Source: Actinomycetes bacterium
Lineage (GTDB): Bacteria > Actinomycetota > Acidimicrobiia > Acidimicrobiales > RAAP-2
NCBI GenBank assembly: GCA_021850345.1
Contig: JAJZMN010000122.1
Coordinates: 1 to 10,341, forward strand
Direction of reading: 5' to 3'
Length of the DNA stretch: 10,341 nt
Shown here: piece after piece, positions 1 to 7,853 of the stretch
Position numbering within the stretch: position 1 is the stretch's first letter
How the letters are laid out: the number at the start of each line of letters is the position of its first letter
Notes under the pieces: model-generated
Databases searched by the model: none
Seen by the model: the letters and a program-made list of their open reading frames with translations, nothing else
What the model was told of the DNA's origin: nothing
Position numbers and translations under genes: made by a program

Positions 1-3000
1 GTCGACACCCGTGAGCCACAGGCGGACCCTGTCGGAGACCTCGAGGCCGCGGTCCTTGCGCAGGTCCTGGACGTGGCGGACGAGCTCGCGCACGAGGCCT
101 CGCCGGCGCAGGTCGTCGTCCATGGTGAGGTCGAGGGCGACGACCGCGCTCCCTTCGCGGGAGACCGCGAAGCCGGCCTGCCCGCGCACGCGCACCTCGA
201 CCTCGTCGGGCCCGAGGGCGACCGGACCGCTCGAGAGCTCGACCGTGACCGGCGTCCCCGCCTCGAGCGCTGCCGCGGCCGCGGACGGGTCCAGCGCGCC
301 GAGCGCGCCGCGGACCTCCTTCACCGCCTCGCCGAGACGGGGACCGAGGACCCGGAAGTTGGGCACGAGCTCCAAGGTGACGGCCTCCCCGAGCTCGTCC
401 ACCCTCACGACCTCGTCCACGTTGAGCTCGTCCGCGACGACGTCGGCGAGGATCTGCGGCGCGCCGGGTGCGAGGAAGACGAGGGCCCGGGAGAGCGGCT
501 GGCGGACCTTCACCCCGGCCTCGCTGCGAGCGGCACGGCCGAGCGAGGACAGCTGCAGCGCGAGTGACATCTGGGCCTCGAGGTCGGGGTCGATCGCCGC
601 ATCGTCGAGCGCCGGCCAGCTCTGGAGGTGTACGGAGTCACCCTCCCCCGCTCCCATGCCGAGCTCGCGCCAGAGCCGGTCGGCCACGAACGGGCAGAAC
701 GGGGCGAGCATGAGGGACACCGCGACGAGGGCCTCGTAGAGGGTCGCCTGCGCGCCCAGCGCGTCGGACGGCGCGGCGCCGGGATCCGTGCGCCAGAACC
801 GGCGCCGGCTCCGGCGAACGTACCAATTCGACAGGTCGTCGACGAGCCGGCTGAGCGCCGTCGCCGCCTCGAGCGGCTCGTAGGCGTCGAGGGCCCCGGT
901 CACCGCCCTGAGCGTCGACATCACCCGTGACCTCGCCCACCGGTCGAGCGGCCCGCGCGATGGCGGCGCGGGCACGTCGGGATCGCCGGGATCGAACTCG
1001 TTGAGCGAGGCGTAGGTCGCAAAGAAGCTGACCGTGTGCCACAGCGTGAGGAGCGTGTCGCGCGTCGCCGTGTCGATCGCGCCGGTGCTCACCCGGGTCG
1101 CGGTCCACGGCGAGCCCTGGGAGAACATCCACCACCGCAGCGGGTCGGCCCCGCGGCTCGTGACGAGGTCCCAGGGGTCGATGACGTTGCCGAGCGACTT
1201 GGACATCTTGCGGCCGTCGGCGTCCACGATGAGCCCGAGGACCATCACGTGGCGGTAGGGGGCCTTGCCGAAGACGAGGTCGTTGACGGCGAGCAGCGAG
1301 TAGAACCAGCCGCGCGTCTGGTCGATGGCCTCGACGATGAAGTCGGCCGGAAACTGCATCGCCTCCTTCGACCCGCGCACGCGGGGGTAGCCGACCTGGG
1401 CCGCGGGCATCGACCCCGAGTCGAACCACGCGTCGATCACCGGCTCGACACGGCGCGCCGTCGCGACGGGGAGCTCGGACGCCACGTAGCCGATCGCAGA
1501 GCCCGCGGCCACCTCCGCCCCGGCGATCGCGGCGCACTCGGGGCAGGCGAAGACCACCTCGTCGATCGTGGGCCGGTGCGGGTCGACGTCGGAGAGGTCC
1601 CGCCCGGCGAGCCCGGCGAGCTCGGCCATCGAGCCCACGCAGGTCACGTGCCCCTCGTCGCAACGCCAGATCGGCAGCGGGGTGCCCCAGTAGCGGTCGC
1701 GCGACAACGCCCAGTCGACGTTGTTCGCCAGCCACTCGCCGAAGCGCCCCTCCTTGATGTAGGCCGGATGCCAGTGGACCTTCTGGTTCGCCGCGATGAG
1801 CTCGTCCTTTCGCGACGAGGTCGCCACGTACCAGCTCGGCTTCCCCCAGTAGATGAGCGCGGTGCCGCAGCGCCAGCAGTGCGGATAGGTGTGGGTGTAG
1901 AGGTGACGGCGCAGCAGCAGACCCCGGGGCTCCAGCGCGTCGTTGACGAGGTCGTTGGTCTCGCGCACCGGGCGTCCGGCGAAGGGCTCCCCCGCCGCCT
2001 GGGTGAACCTGCCGTCGGGCCCGACGGGGTTGAGCGTCGGCAGCCCTTCGGTCTTGCCGACCTCGCGGTCGATCTCCCCGAACGCGGGTGCCAGGTGCAC
2101 GAGCCCGGTCCCCTCGTCGGTGGTCACGAAGTCGGCGAGCACCACGCGCCAACCCCGCTCCGTGTCCTCGATCGAGGGCACGGCGACCATGTCGAACGGC
2201 CGCTCGTACCGGAGCCCCTTCAGGTCCCGCCCGCGAAGCCGCCACGTCGCCCGCTTCGCTGCGCCCTCCCCGAGCGCCTCGTCGACGAGGTCCTGTGCGA
2301 CGACCATGCCGTCGACGACGACGTAGTCGAGGTCCGGGTGTGCCGCGACGCCCGTGTTGGAGAGGAGCGTCCAGGGGGTCGTGGTCCACACGAGGAGCCA
2401 TTGCGCGTCGCCCACGACCGAGGGGTCGGGGTCGACGAGGCGCAGCTTCACGTAGGCCGACTCGTCCTCCTCGTCGGTGTAGACCTCGGGCTGGCCCAGC
2501 TCGTGGCTCGACAGCGCCGTCCCGCAGCGCGGGCAGTAGGGCACGACCTTCAGGTCCTCGTAGAGGAGTGTCTTGTCGAAGAGCTGCTTCAGGTACCACC
2601 AGACCGACTCGATGTAGGTCCGGTCAAACGTCCAGTACGCGGCCCCGAGGTCCGTCCAGTAGCCGATGCGCTCGGTCAGCGCGTTCCAGTCCTTCACGTA
2701 GCCGAGCACCGACTCCCGGCAGAGCCGGACGAATTCGGCGATCCCCACTTCCTCTTCGATCTGGCGCTTGGAGTTGACGCCGAGCCGCTTCTCCACTTCG
2801 ACCTCGACGGGGAGGCCGTGGGTGTCCCAGCCGGCCCGACGCTCGACGAGGAACCCGCGCATGGTGCGGAACCGGCAGAAGAGGTCCTTGTAGACGCGCG
2901 CCCACACGTGGTGGAGGCCCGGCCGGTTGTTGGCCGTCGGCGGCCCCTCGTAGAAGACCCAGGGCTCTGCGCCTCTGCGCTGCTCCACCGAGCGCTCGAA

Positions 3001-3081
3001 GACCCGGTGCGCGCGCCAGCGCTCGAGCTCCTCGGTCTCGAGGGCCACGAAGTCGGCGTCGGGCGGCAGCGGGCGGAACAT
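1..3081 (-). CDS. ileS: Isoleucyl-tRNA synthetase (3' end outside window)
   Basis: This cytoplasmic class I aminoacyl-tRNA synthetase charges tRNA-Ile with isoleucine. The frame is open for 1027 codons from ATG at 3081 to base 1, so only a short C-terminal piece is missing (family length is roughly 1030-1080). The HIGH-type signature is HHVW at residues 57-60, in a context typical of long actinobacterial IleS (GPPTANNRPGLHHVWAR). GWDTHGLPVE follows at 84-93. The CP1 editing domain has WTTTPWTL and HLAPAFGEID, with the editing-type Asp at 338. DAWFDSGSMP precedes KMSKS at 625-629 (bases 1209-1195), then the anticodon-binding domain. Cys pairs (CPRC, CWRC, CPEC) suggest zinc binding. An in-frame ATG at 3162 exists, but the 27 residues it would add are Arg/Pro/Ser-rich and unlike the family, and the FRPLP...DFVALE start fits from 3081. 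No strong ribosome binding site is seen; GGTAGG lies about 12 bases upstream. No frame disruption was found in the segments I translated. Confidence 0.97.
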   Translation of the reverse strand, partial: MFRPLPPDADFVALETEELERWRAHRVFERSVEQRRGAEPWVFYEGPPTANNRPGLHHVWARVYKDLFCRFRTMRGFLVERRAGWDTHGLPVEVEVEKRLGVNSKRQIEEEVGIAEFVRLCRESVLGYVKDWNALTERIGYWTDLGAAYWTFDRTYIESVWWYLKQLFDKTLLYEDLKVVPYCPRCGTALSSHELGQPEVYTDEEDESAYVKLRLVDPDPSVVGDAQWLLVWTTTPWTLLSNTGVAAHPDLDYVVVDGMVVAQDLVDEALGEGAAKRATWRLRGRDLKGLRYERPFDMVAVPSIEDTERGWRVVLADFVTTDEGTGLVHLAPAFGEIDREVGKTEGLPTLNPVGPDGRFTQAAGEPFAGRPVRETNDLVNDALEPRGLLLRRHLYTHTYPHCWRCGTALIYWGKPSWYVATSSRKDELIAANQKVHWHPAYIKEGRFGEWLANNVDWALSRDRYWGTPLPIWRCDEGHVTCVGSMAELAGLAGRDLSDVDPHRPTIDEVVFACPECAAIAGAEVAAGSAIGYVASELPVATARRVEPVIDAWFDSGSMPAAQVGYPRVRGSKEAMQFPADFIVEAIDQTRGWFYSLLAVNDLVFGKAPYRHVMVLGLIVDADGRKMSKSLGNVIDPWDLVTSRGADPLRWWMFSQGSPWTATRVSTGAIDTATRDTLLTLWHTVSFFATYASLNEFDPGDPDVPAPPSRGPLDRWARSRVMSTLRAVTGALDAYEPLEAATALSRLVDDLSNWYVRRSRRRFWRTDPGAAPSDALGAQATLYEALVAVSLMLAPFCPFVADRLWRELGMGAGEGDSVHLQSWPALDDAAIDPDLEAQMSLALQLSSLGRAARSEAGVKVRQPLSRALVFLAPGAPQILADVVADELNVDEVVRVDELGEAVTLELVPNFRVLGPRLGEAVKEVRGALGALDPSAAAAALEAGTPVTVELSSGPVALGPDEVEVRVRGQAGFAVSREGSAVVALDLTMDDDLRRRGLVRELVRHVQDLRKDRGLEVSDRVRLWLTGVD

Positions 3082-3312
3082 CGGTCTCGTGAGCCTACCG
3101 GCCGACGAGGGACCCCTCCGAGTCCGCCCGGACCCGCGCGACGCCACCGGCCGCGGCGACATTCAAGCGCCGACAGGCCAGGTGTTGCGTGATTCGGCCG
3201 CGGCGATCAATCGACTTCTCGGGTGAAATGCCAATGCCCCAGTGGTGCGTGGGCGCGCGAGGAGAGGCACCCATCGGTGCGTTGAGAAGCTGAAGTCGTC
3301 GGTGGGCTCTGG
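3082..3312. other. Non-coding stretch upstream of ileS, probably including a transposon end
   Basis: I see no convincing gene here. The part next to ileS (3082 to about 3200) should carry its promoter, but no clear -10/-35 pair stands out. The T-box signature expected of many actinobacterial ileS leaders (TGGNACCGCG on the minus strand) is absent. The part nearer the transposase scar (about 3207-3312) is probably the 3' non-coding end of that insertion element, because it directly follows the transposase stop codon. I could not find terminal repeats or a target-site duplication to fix the boundary. Confidence 0.4.
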
Positions 3313-3504
3313 CTATGCGGCCTTCTCGGTGATGGTGACCGAGAACCCGAGGGCTTCGATCCGGCGCTGGAGCCGCTTCGCCTCAACCGCAGGATCGTGA
3401 CGGCGCTCGAAGTAGTCGGCACCGGGGTCTTCGTAGAGGGCACCGGTCGAGAGCAGGTGGCGGCCGCACGCCAGCATTTCATCTCTTGCAGGTGACCGCC
3501 CAGG
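3313..3504 (-). pseudogene. C-terminal remnant of a transposase, probably IS110 family
   Basis: One minus-strand frame between an in-frame TGA (3507-3505) and a TAG (3315-3313) reads RHLLSTGALYEDPGADYF, then ERRHDPAVEAKRLQRRIEAL and GFSVTITEKAA. From memory this matches the extreme C-terminus of many actinobacterial IS110/IS116/IS902-type transposases: a HLL..G..Y.D.GADYF.RR core, then a basic helix and a LG..VT.. ending. About 55 recognisable residues remain of a protein normally around 350-450 long. The DEDD catalytic domain and the rest of the C-terminal domain are gone. The only in-frame ATG (3477) is internal to the fragment. A different minus-strand frame over 3207-3530 is longer, but its Ser/Thr/Pro-rich product looks like a shadow. 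The fragment marks an old insertion and deletion event between ileS and the DUF4143 gene. The family assignment could be wrong at IS-family level. Confidence 0.62.
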
Positions 3505-3589
3505 TCATGGGGACTCAGTGGAGATGTCACCGGCTTGTCAGAAGACCCAACTTTTCGGACCGAAGGTAAGGGGACCCGCGGCGGCTGGC

Positions 3590-3642
3590 CCGTAGGACAG
3601 AAATGCTCCAGTTCTCCGGCTACCGGCTCTCCAGTCCTACGG
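3590..3642. repeat. 9-bp inverted repeat upstream of the DUF4143 gene
   Basis: CCGTAGGAC (3590-3598) is perfectly complementary to GTCCTACGG (3634-3642), with 35 bases between. The interval holds a CCGG-CTA-CCGG motif. There is also an imperfect direct repeat, CCAGTTCTCCGGCT (from about 3609) and CCAGTCCTACGGCT (from 3631), 12 of 14 bases alike. It ends 27 bases before the start codon at 3670 and just upstream of the proposed -10. It could be an operator, a terminator-like fold that stops transcription from the left, or a leftover mobile-element end. Confidence 0.45.
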
Positions 3643-3654
3643 CTCAGGGTGCTC

Positions 3655-3670
3655 TAGAATTACGGTTAAA
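3655..3670 (+). promoter_or_regulatory. Candidate -10 element, leaderless start for the DUF4143 gene
   Basis: TAGAAT at 3655-3660 resembles the sigma-70 -10 consensus. It lies 9 bases before ATG at 3670, so transcription would begin at or within a few bases of the start codon. No Shine-Dalgarno sequence precedes the ATG, which agrees with a leaderless mRNA, common in actinobacteria. No good -35 was found at the expected distance. Confidence 0.4.
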
Positions 3671-5001
3671 TGGTCTCCAGATTTGCGGAACACCTGCTGA
3701 TAGGTGATACGCTTTCTGCCACGGTGACCCCATTGGAAGGTATCGTCGAGCGTCGCTTGACCCCCATCCTGGCCGAGTTGGCCCGGGTGGAGCCGGTGAT
3801 CGCGCTGCACGGGCCGCGGTCGGTCGGTAAGTCCACCACGCTCTCCGCCTTCGCTGCGGCACATGGGGTACCGGTCATCGACCTCGACGACCCGGCCACC
3901 CGAGACGCGGTCCTGGCAAACGTCGCATCGGCGATCGGCGAGCACATGCCGGTGTGCCTCGACGAGTACCAGCACGCACCGGAGGTGCTCGAAGCCCTGA
4001 AGGCGCGGCTCAACCGCGAGGGCTCGCGGCCGGGCATGGCCGTGCTCACTGGATCCACTCGCCAGGACGCCCTACCGCGCACCTCTCAAGCACTCACCGG
4101 CCGGCTGCACAGCTTGACGATCTGGCCGCTCTCCCAGGGCGAGATCGCCGGGGACGCTGAGAACCTACTGCCCGCGCTGCGAGTGGACCCTGACGCAGCT
4201 GTCGCGACGTACCCGACGTCGGTCACCACCCGTGCCGAGTACGTGGCTCGTGTGTGCGGAGGCGGCTTCCCTCTAGCCCTTCGGCGCCCCGCTGGGGCGG
4301 CACGCAACCGATGGCTCGACGACTACATCCAGCAGTCCATCGAACGAGACGCGGTGGAGCTCGCGAGGATCCGGCAGCGGCAGCTGTTACGCGAGTTGCT
4401 TGGACGGCTCGCCGGGCGCACTGGTCAGGTGCTGAACCTGTCCGCAGCTGGCGATGGGCTCAGCCTCTCTCGCACGACCCTCGAGGAGCACACTCGGCTG
4501 CTCGAGGACCTGTTCCTCATCGAACGTCTCCCCGCGTGGGGCAAGACGCTACGCGTTCGCACGGTTGCAGCCCCCAAAGTCCACCTCGTCGACTCGGGCG
4601 TCGCCGCTCGACTGCTGCGAGTCAGCCCGGACAAGCTCGCCGGTCTGGACCCCACCACGCTGACTGAGTTCGGAAACCTGCTGGAGACCTTTGTCGTCGG
4701 CGAGATACGCAAGCAGGCGTCCTGGCTCAACGATCCCGTCACCGCCGGGCACTGGCGCACCCACGACGGCGACGAGGTCGATTACGTCCTCGAGTTCGAC
4801 GATGGGAGCATTCTGGCGTTCGAGGTGAAGGCCAACGAGCGGGTGTCGGGTGCCGATCTCAAGGGCCTGCGGACGCTTCGCAACATCCTCGGCGAACGGT
4901 TCATTGCGGGCGTCGCGTTCAGTACCGGCGCTCGCTCCTACAACTACGAGGACAGGATCTACGTCATGCCGGTCGATCGGCTCTGGCGTCCCGTCCCGTG
5001 A
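3670..5001 (+). CDS. AAA ATPase with DUF4143 domain
   Basis: A 443-residue protein of the AAA_14 plus DUF4143 architecture. Walker A is GPRSVGKST at residues 48-56, preceded by VERRLTPILAEL. Walker B is VCLDEYQ at 95-101. A sensor-type segment VLTGSTRQ is at 125-132, followed by LTGRLHSLTIWPLSQGEIA, the usual GR...PLS.GE stretch of the family. A helix-turn-helix-like segment spans about 264-290. The C-terminal part has GEIRKQ (344-349), EVDYVLEF (369-376) and FEVKA (384-388), a D...ExK arrangement like the PD-(D/E)XK nuclease fold. Length is normal for the family and I see no truncation. The role of DUF4143 ATPases is not established; they are patchily distributed and often lie beside mobile or toxin-antitoxin genes, as here. 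ATG at 3670 is chosen because a -10 lies just upstream. GTG at 3724 is the alternative, since family similarity begins only near residue 27, but it lacks a ribosome binding site. Confidence 0.9.
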   Translation: MVSRFAEHLLIGDTLSATVTPLEGIVERRLTPILAELARVEPVIALHGPRSVGKSTTLSAFAAAHGVPVIDLDDPATRDAVLANVASAIGEHMPVCLDEYQHAPEVLEALKARLNREGSRPGMAVLTGSTRQDALPRTSQALTGRLHSLTIWPLSQGEIAGDAENLLPALRVDPDAAVATYPTSVTTRAEYVARVCGGGFPLALRRPAGAARNRWLDDYIQQSIERDAVELARIRQRQLLRELLGRLAGRTGQVLNLSAAGDGLSLSRTTLEEHTRLLEDLFLIERLPAWGKTLRVRTVAAPKVHLVDSGVAARLLRVSPDKLAGLDPTTLTEFGNLLETFVVGEIRKQASWLNDPVTAGHWRTHDGDEVDYVLEFDDGSILAFEVKANERVSGADLKGLRTLRNILGERFIAGVAFSTGARSYNYEDRIYVMPVDRLWRPVP

Positions 5002-5071
5002 CCTCGGGTCGAGGCGTCTTCTGGCCGCATCCGGTGCCGGGCGACGACCGAGCAGCGCGCCGCCGGCTGCA

Positions 5072-5101
5072 CCGCTCGGGGAAGTACCCCTAGCCGAGCG
5101 G
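5072..5101. terminator. Hairpin between convergent genes, overlapping a stop codon
   Basis: CCGCTCGG (5072-5079) pairs perfectly with CCGAGCGG (5094-5101). Inside it GGGG (5078-5081) can alternatively pair with CCCC (5087-5090). The arm at 5094-5101 lies within the last codons of the minus-strand hydrolase gene, and its TAG stop (5092-5090) falls in the loop region. The site lies between two genes that point at each other, where a bidirectional terminator is expected. There is no U-tract on either strand, so intrinsic termination would be atypical, although U-less hairpins are commonly proposed in actinobacteria. Confidence 0.4.
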
Positions 5102-7804
5102 CGGCGGGCGGGTCGCCGGCACGGTCGGCGCGGGGAGCCCCGGAGCCGGCGGCACCGGTGTGGTCGCCGGTGTGGTCGCCGGCGGCACCGGTGTGGTCGC
5201 CGGTGCGGGCGTGCCGGAAGGGGCCGTCGGGAGCGGCACCGGTGACGGGACGCTCGCCGAGCCCGGGCAGGGCCGCGCACACGCGCGCCCGCCGCTGTGC
5301 GCCTGCGCGCCCGAGACGGCTCCGGCGCGGACGGCGTCGTTGGAGAACGGGACGTAGGGACGGCACGGCTCGTTGCGGAGGCTCGGGCACGGCGGGAGAC
5401 CCGTCGGCACGCTGACGCCCGAGACCACCGGGAGGACGAGGCTCGAGGGCATCGTGCGCGACATCGCGATCTCGACCGACGAGCTCGCGCCCAGCGGGGG
5501 CTCGGTCTGCGAGAACGACCAGACCGGCTGCGTGCCGTTGGGCGCGGAGATGGTCAGCCTGACCCGCGAACCGGCCCGGTACACGTGGCCCTCGTAGTAG
5601 AGCGGGATCGCGACGCGGACGAACTTGTGGCTCGGCATCGGCGACGCGTCCTTGGCCATGAACGAGGGGATGGGCTCGAGCAGGCTGCTCGGCTGGTCGA
5701 GCTCGTTGTCGGTGGTCGTCGAGAGCTTCCGTTCGCTCGCCCGGATCCAGCCGTTCTGCACGAAGGTCTCGTTCCCGTCGGGCCGGACTTCGCTGATCGT
5801 CGCCTGGAGGTCGACGTCGGGCGCGGACGACTTCACCCAGGCGTACACGGCGCCGGGGCCGATGACGGTCGTGTCGTGCGCGAGGGGTGCGGACACCCAC
5901 GACAGTGCGGTGCCGGCGGGGTCCTGCTTCCAGCTCCACTGCCACTGCGACGCGTCACCCCAAAGACCCCCTCCGCCCGTGTTGGAGCCGAAGTCGGTGA
6001 GCCCCAAAGCGCCCGGTGCAGACGTGTACGCGTCCACGCCCCTCGCCACAGGCGGCTGGTCGCCGAGGGCGCCGTGCGCGCCCGGCTCGAGGTACCAGGT
6101 CCGAGCGGTCGTCCCCGAGACGAGCGCGCCGGGCTCCGCGGCGGGCCCGGTCTGGGGCGCGGCGCTGAAGTACTGCTGGAAGGCGGGGTACGGGTTGCCT
6201 GCGGTCGTCTGGCCGCCCGGCGACGCGCCGGCGCCGTTTGTGAAGAGCACCCGGATCTCGGGCAGCTTCTCGAAGGCGGCCAGCGCGGCGCTGTAGGTGG
6301 GGATCTCCTGGATCGGGTCGGGGGGCAGGGTGACGACGTCTGTCTGTGGCAGCCCCATCGCCGACTGGTAGATGGCCGGGGCCGCGGCCCGGGTCGCCGC
6401 CTGGTTGACGATCGGCGCCTGGTGGGCGACGAACAGCTCGAGGAAGTCGTACCACGCGTCGTAGGTGTAGGGGTCGAGCGAGTCGATGTGCGCGCCGTTG
6501 GTGAACGTGAACCACTTGCGCGTCGTCCCGGTGAAGTGCTCGACGAGGTCCGCGCAGTGGCCGCCGGTCTGCTCGTCCTCCCACTGGCAGGCCATGAAGA
6601 CCGGCACGTGGATCTTTGTGACGAAGGTGGTCGGGTCGAGCGGGTTGGCGGTCGCCGGGTCGAAGTAGTCGTTCGCCTGGATCTTGTCCATGAGGCTCGT
6701 CGCCTCGCCGTGGAGCGCCTGGTTCGCCTTGCAGGTCGTTGTGCCGGCCTGGATCCGCTGGTACGCCCACGACTGCCCGCTGTGGGGACCGGCGGGCAGC
6801 GCGTTTGTCTGGCGTTGCTCGGCCCAGGCGACGGCGAAGCCGGTATTCAAGATGCCGCCGGGGTACAGCGTGGTGGCGGTGGCGTCGATGGTCGAGAGCG
6901 GCGCGATCGCCTCGAGGGCATGAGGGTCGAGCTGCGCGGTGAAGAGCTGGCTGATGGCGCCGTAGGAGATGCCGATCATCCCGACCTTGTGGCCGAGCAC
7001 CCACGGCTGGTCGGCGATCGTCTGGATGACGTCGTAGCCGTCGAGGTTCTGGAGGGGTGTGAAGAAGTCGTAGGCCCCTGCAGAGCAGCCCGTCCCGCGC
7101 ATGCTGACGTCGACCACGGCGAAGCCCATGAGGTTGGCGAGGACGGCGATGCCGTTCTGGGGGCCTGTCGGATCCGCGTAGCCGTAGCCGGAGTACTCGA
7201 TGACCGTCGGGTACGGCGGGGCGTAGTCGGGTCCTGCCGGGAGCGTGACCCCTGTGGGGAGCCCCGCCTGCAGCGACGTCCCGTTGGGGAGCGTCACGTG
7301 CTCGCCGGCAGGACTCGTGGGCGGGTGCACGTCGATGGCAAGCTGCGTGCCGTCGCGCGTGGTGAGGTACTGGTAGCCACTGTCCTTGATGGTCTGGTGG
7401 TAGATCCCCGGATCCCACGGGGCGGCCCGGTCGCTGTGGACGGTGACCGGCCCCGACTCCTGGCCCGTCGCGAGGTCGCGCACCCGGTAGCCATTGCCGG
7501 GCGCGACCTTCCGGAACACGAGCCCGCCCAGGGCGTCGGCCTTCTGGCTCGTCACCATCTGCCCCGTCGGGCTCTCCGTCGTGACCACCGTGCCGTCGGG
7601 GCCGACGAGCGCCGCGGGGTCGCTCGTCGGGAAGTGAAGGACGTAGACCTGCCGTGCACTGCCGTAGGCATGCCAGGCCGGCGTCGCCGAGGAGGCACCG
7701 GCAGCAGTCGGCGCCCCGGCCGTCAAGCCGATCGCCAGGAGGCTCACCGCGAGCAGCGCGGCCGCGACGGCCCCGCCGGATCCGACCTTGCGCAGACCTT
7801 TCAT
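5090..7804 (-). CDS. Secreted CocE/NonD-type S15 alpha/beta hydrolase with Pro/Thr-rich tail
   Basis: A 904-residue exported hydrolase of the X-Pro dipeptidyl-peptidase (S15)/CocE superfamily, which cleaves acyl bonds in esters or peptides; the substrate cannot be told from sequence. The N-terminus is a signal peptide: basic MKGLRK, a hydrophobic core at about 11-28, and a likely Ala-rich cleavage region at 33-40. The catalytic domain has the nucleophile Ser280 in GISYG (278-282), a likely Asp410 in CQWEDEQTGGH, and His439 in TNGAHIDS. VDVSMRGTGCSAG (231-243) is the usual RGTG.S.G stretch. Residues about 615-785 form the C-terminal jelly-roll domain of the family. Beyond it come four Cys (806, 814, 842, 846) and a Pro/Thr-rich tail (about 850-904) with two ATTPVPP repeats. 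ATG at 7804 has GGAAAGG 9 bases upstream (7820-7814). The gene follows vapC on the same strand but has its own predicted promoter. Confidence 0.9.
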   Translation of the reverse strand: MKGLRKVGSGGAVAAALLAVSLLAIGLTAGAPTAAGASSATPAWHAYGSARQVYVLHFPTSDPAALVGPDGTVVTTESPTGQMVTSQKADALGGLVFRKVAPGNGYRVRDLATGQESGPVTVHSDRAAPWDPGIYHQTIKDSGYQYLTTRDGTQLAIDVHPPTSPAGEHVTLPNGTSLQAGLPTGVTLPAGPDYAPPYPTVIEYSGYGYADPTGPQNGIAVLANLMGFAVVDVSMRGTGCSAGAYDFFTPLQNLDGYDVIQTIADQPWVLGHKVGMIGISYGAISQLFTAQLDPHALEAIAPLSTIDATATTLYPGGILNTGFAVAWAEQRQTNALPAGPHSGQSWAYQRIQAGTTTCKANQALHGEATSLMDKIQANDYFDPATANPLDPTTFVTKIHVPVFMACQWEDEQTGGHCADLVEHFTGTTRKWFTFTNGAHIDSLDPYTYDAWYDFLELFVAHQAPIVNQAATRAAAPAIYQSAMGLPQTDVVTLPPDPIQEIPTYSAALAAFEKLPEIRVLFTNGAGASPGGQTTAGNPYPAFQQYFSAAPQTGPAAEPGALVSGTTARTWYLEPGAHGALGDQPPVARGVDAYTSAPGALGLTDFGSNTGGGGLWGDASQWQWSWKQDPAGTALSWVSAPLAHDTTVIGPGAVYAWVKSSAPDVDLQATISEVRPDGNETFVQNGWIRASERKLSTTTDNELDQPSSLLEPIPSFMAKDASPMPSHKFVRVAIPLYYEGHVYRAGSRVRLTISAPNGTQPVWSFSQTEPPLGASSSVEIAMSRTMPSSLVLPVVSGVSVPTGLPPCPSLRNEPCRPYVPFSNDAVRAGAVSGAQAHSGGRACARPCPGSASVPSPVPLPTAPSGTPAPATTPVPPATTPATTPVPPAPGLPAPTVPATRPPPLG
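5148..5210. repeat. 33-bp tandem repeat coding the Pro/Thr-rich tail
   Basis: On the plus strand the unit starts GGCGGCACCGGTGTGGTCGC at 5148 and again at 5181, a 33-bp period. The shorter internal motif CGGTGTGGTCGC recurs three times. On the coding strand this gives ATTPVPP twice, 11 residues apart (869-875 and 880-886). The second copy is incomplete. The period is a multiple of three, so changes in copy number would keep the frame of the hydrolase tail. Confidence 0.75.
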
Positions 7805-7853
7805 CGGCCGCGACCTTTCCGTTCGGCCTCCGGCCCCCCTGGCTGCCGCAGCG

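Noticed and set aside
638..2599. A 653-residue minus-strand frame inside ileS
   Set aside because: It is an Arg/Ala/Gly-rich shadow in another frame of the same strand. The true frame carries all the IleS motifs.
1036..3192. A 718-residue open frame on the plus strand opposite ileS
   Set aside because: It lies entirely antisense to a clearly functional ileS. It has a charged, repetitive composition (RR, GG, VDV, HLRP), no domain I recognise, and is the expected by-product of GC-rich third positions.
3082..3200. A T-box riboswitch in the ileS leader
   Set aside because: Actinobacterial ileS genes often have one, but the TGGNACCGCG element and a convincing sequestrator pairing are missing on the minus strand here.
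3207..3530. A 107-residue minus-strand frame
   Set aside because: Its product is Ser/Thr/Pro-rich with no family resemblance. A different frame of the same DNA gives the recognisable transposase tail.
5148..5210. A CRISPR-like or regulatory repeat array
   Set aside because: There are only about two copies of a 33-bp unit with no spacers, in frame inside a gene, encoding Pro/Thr repeats.
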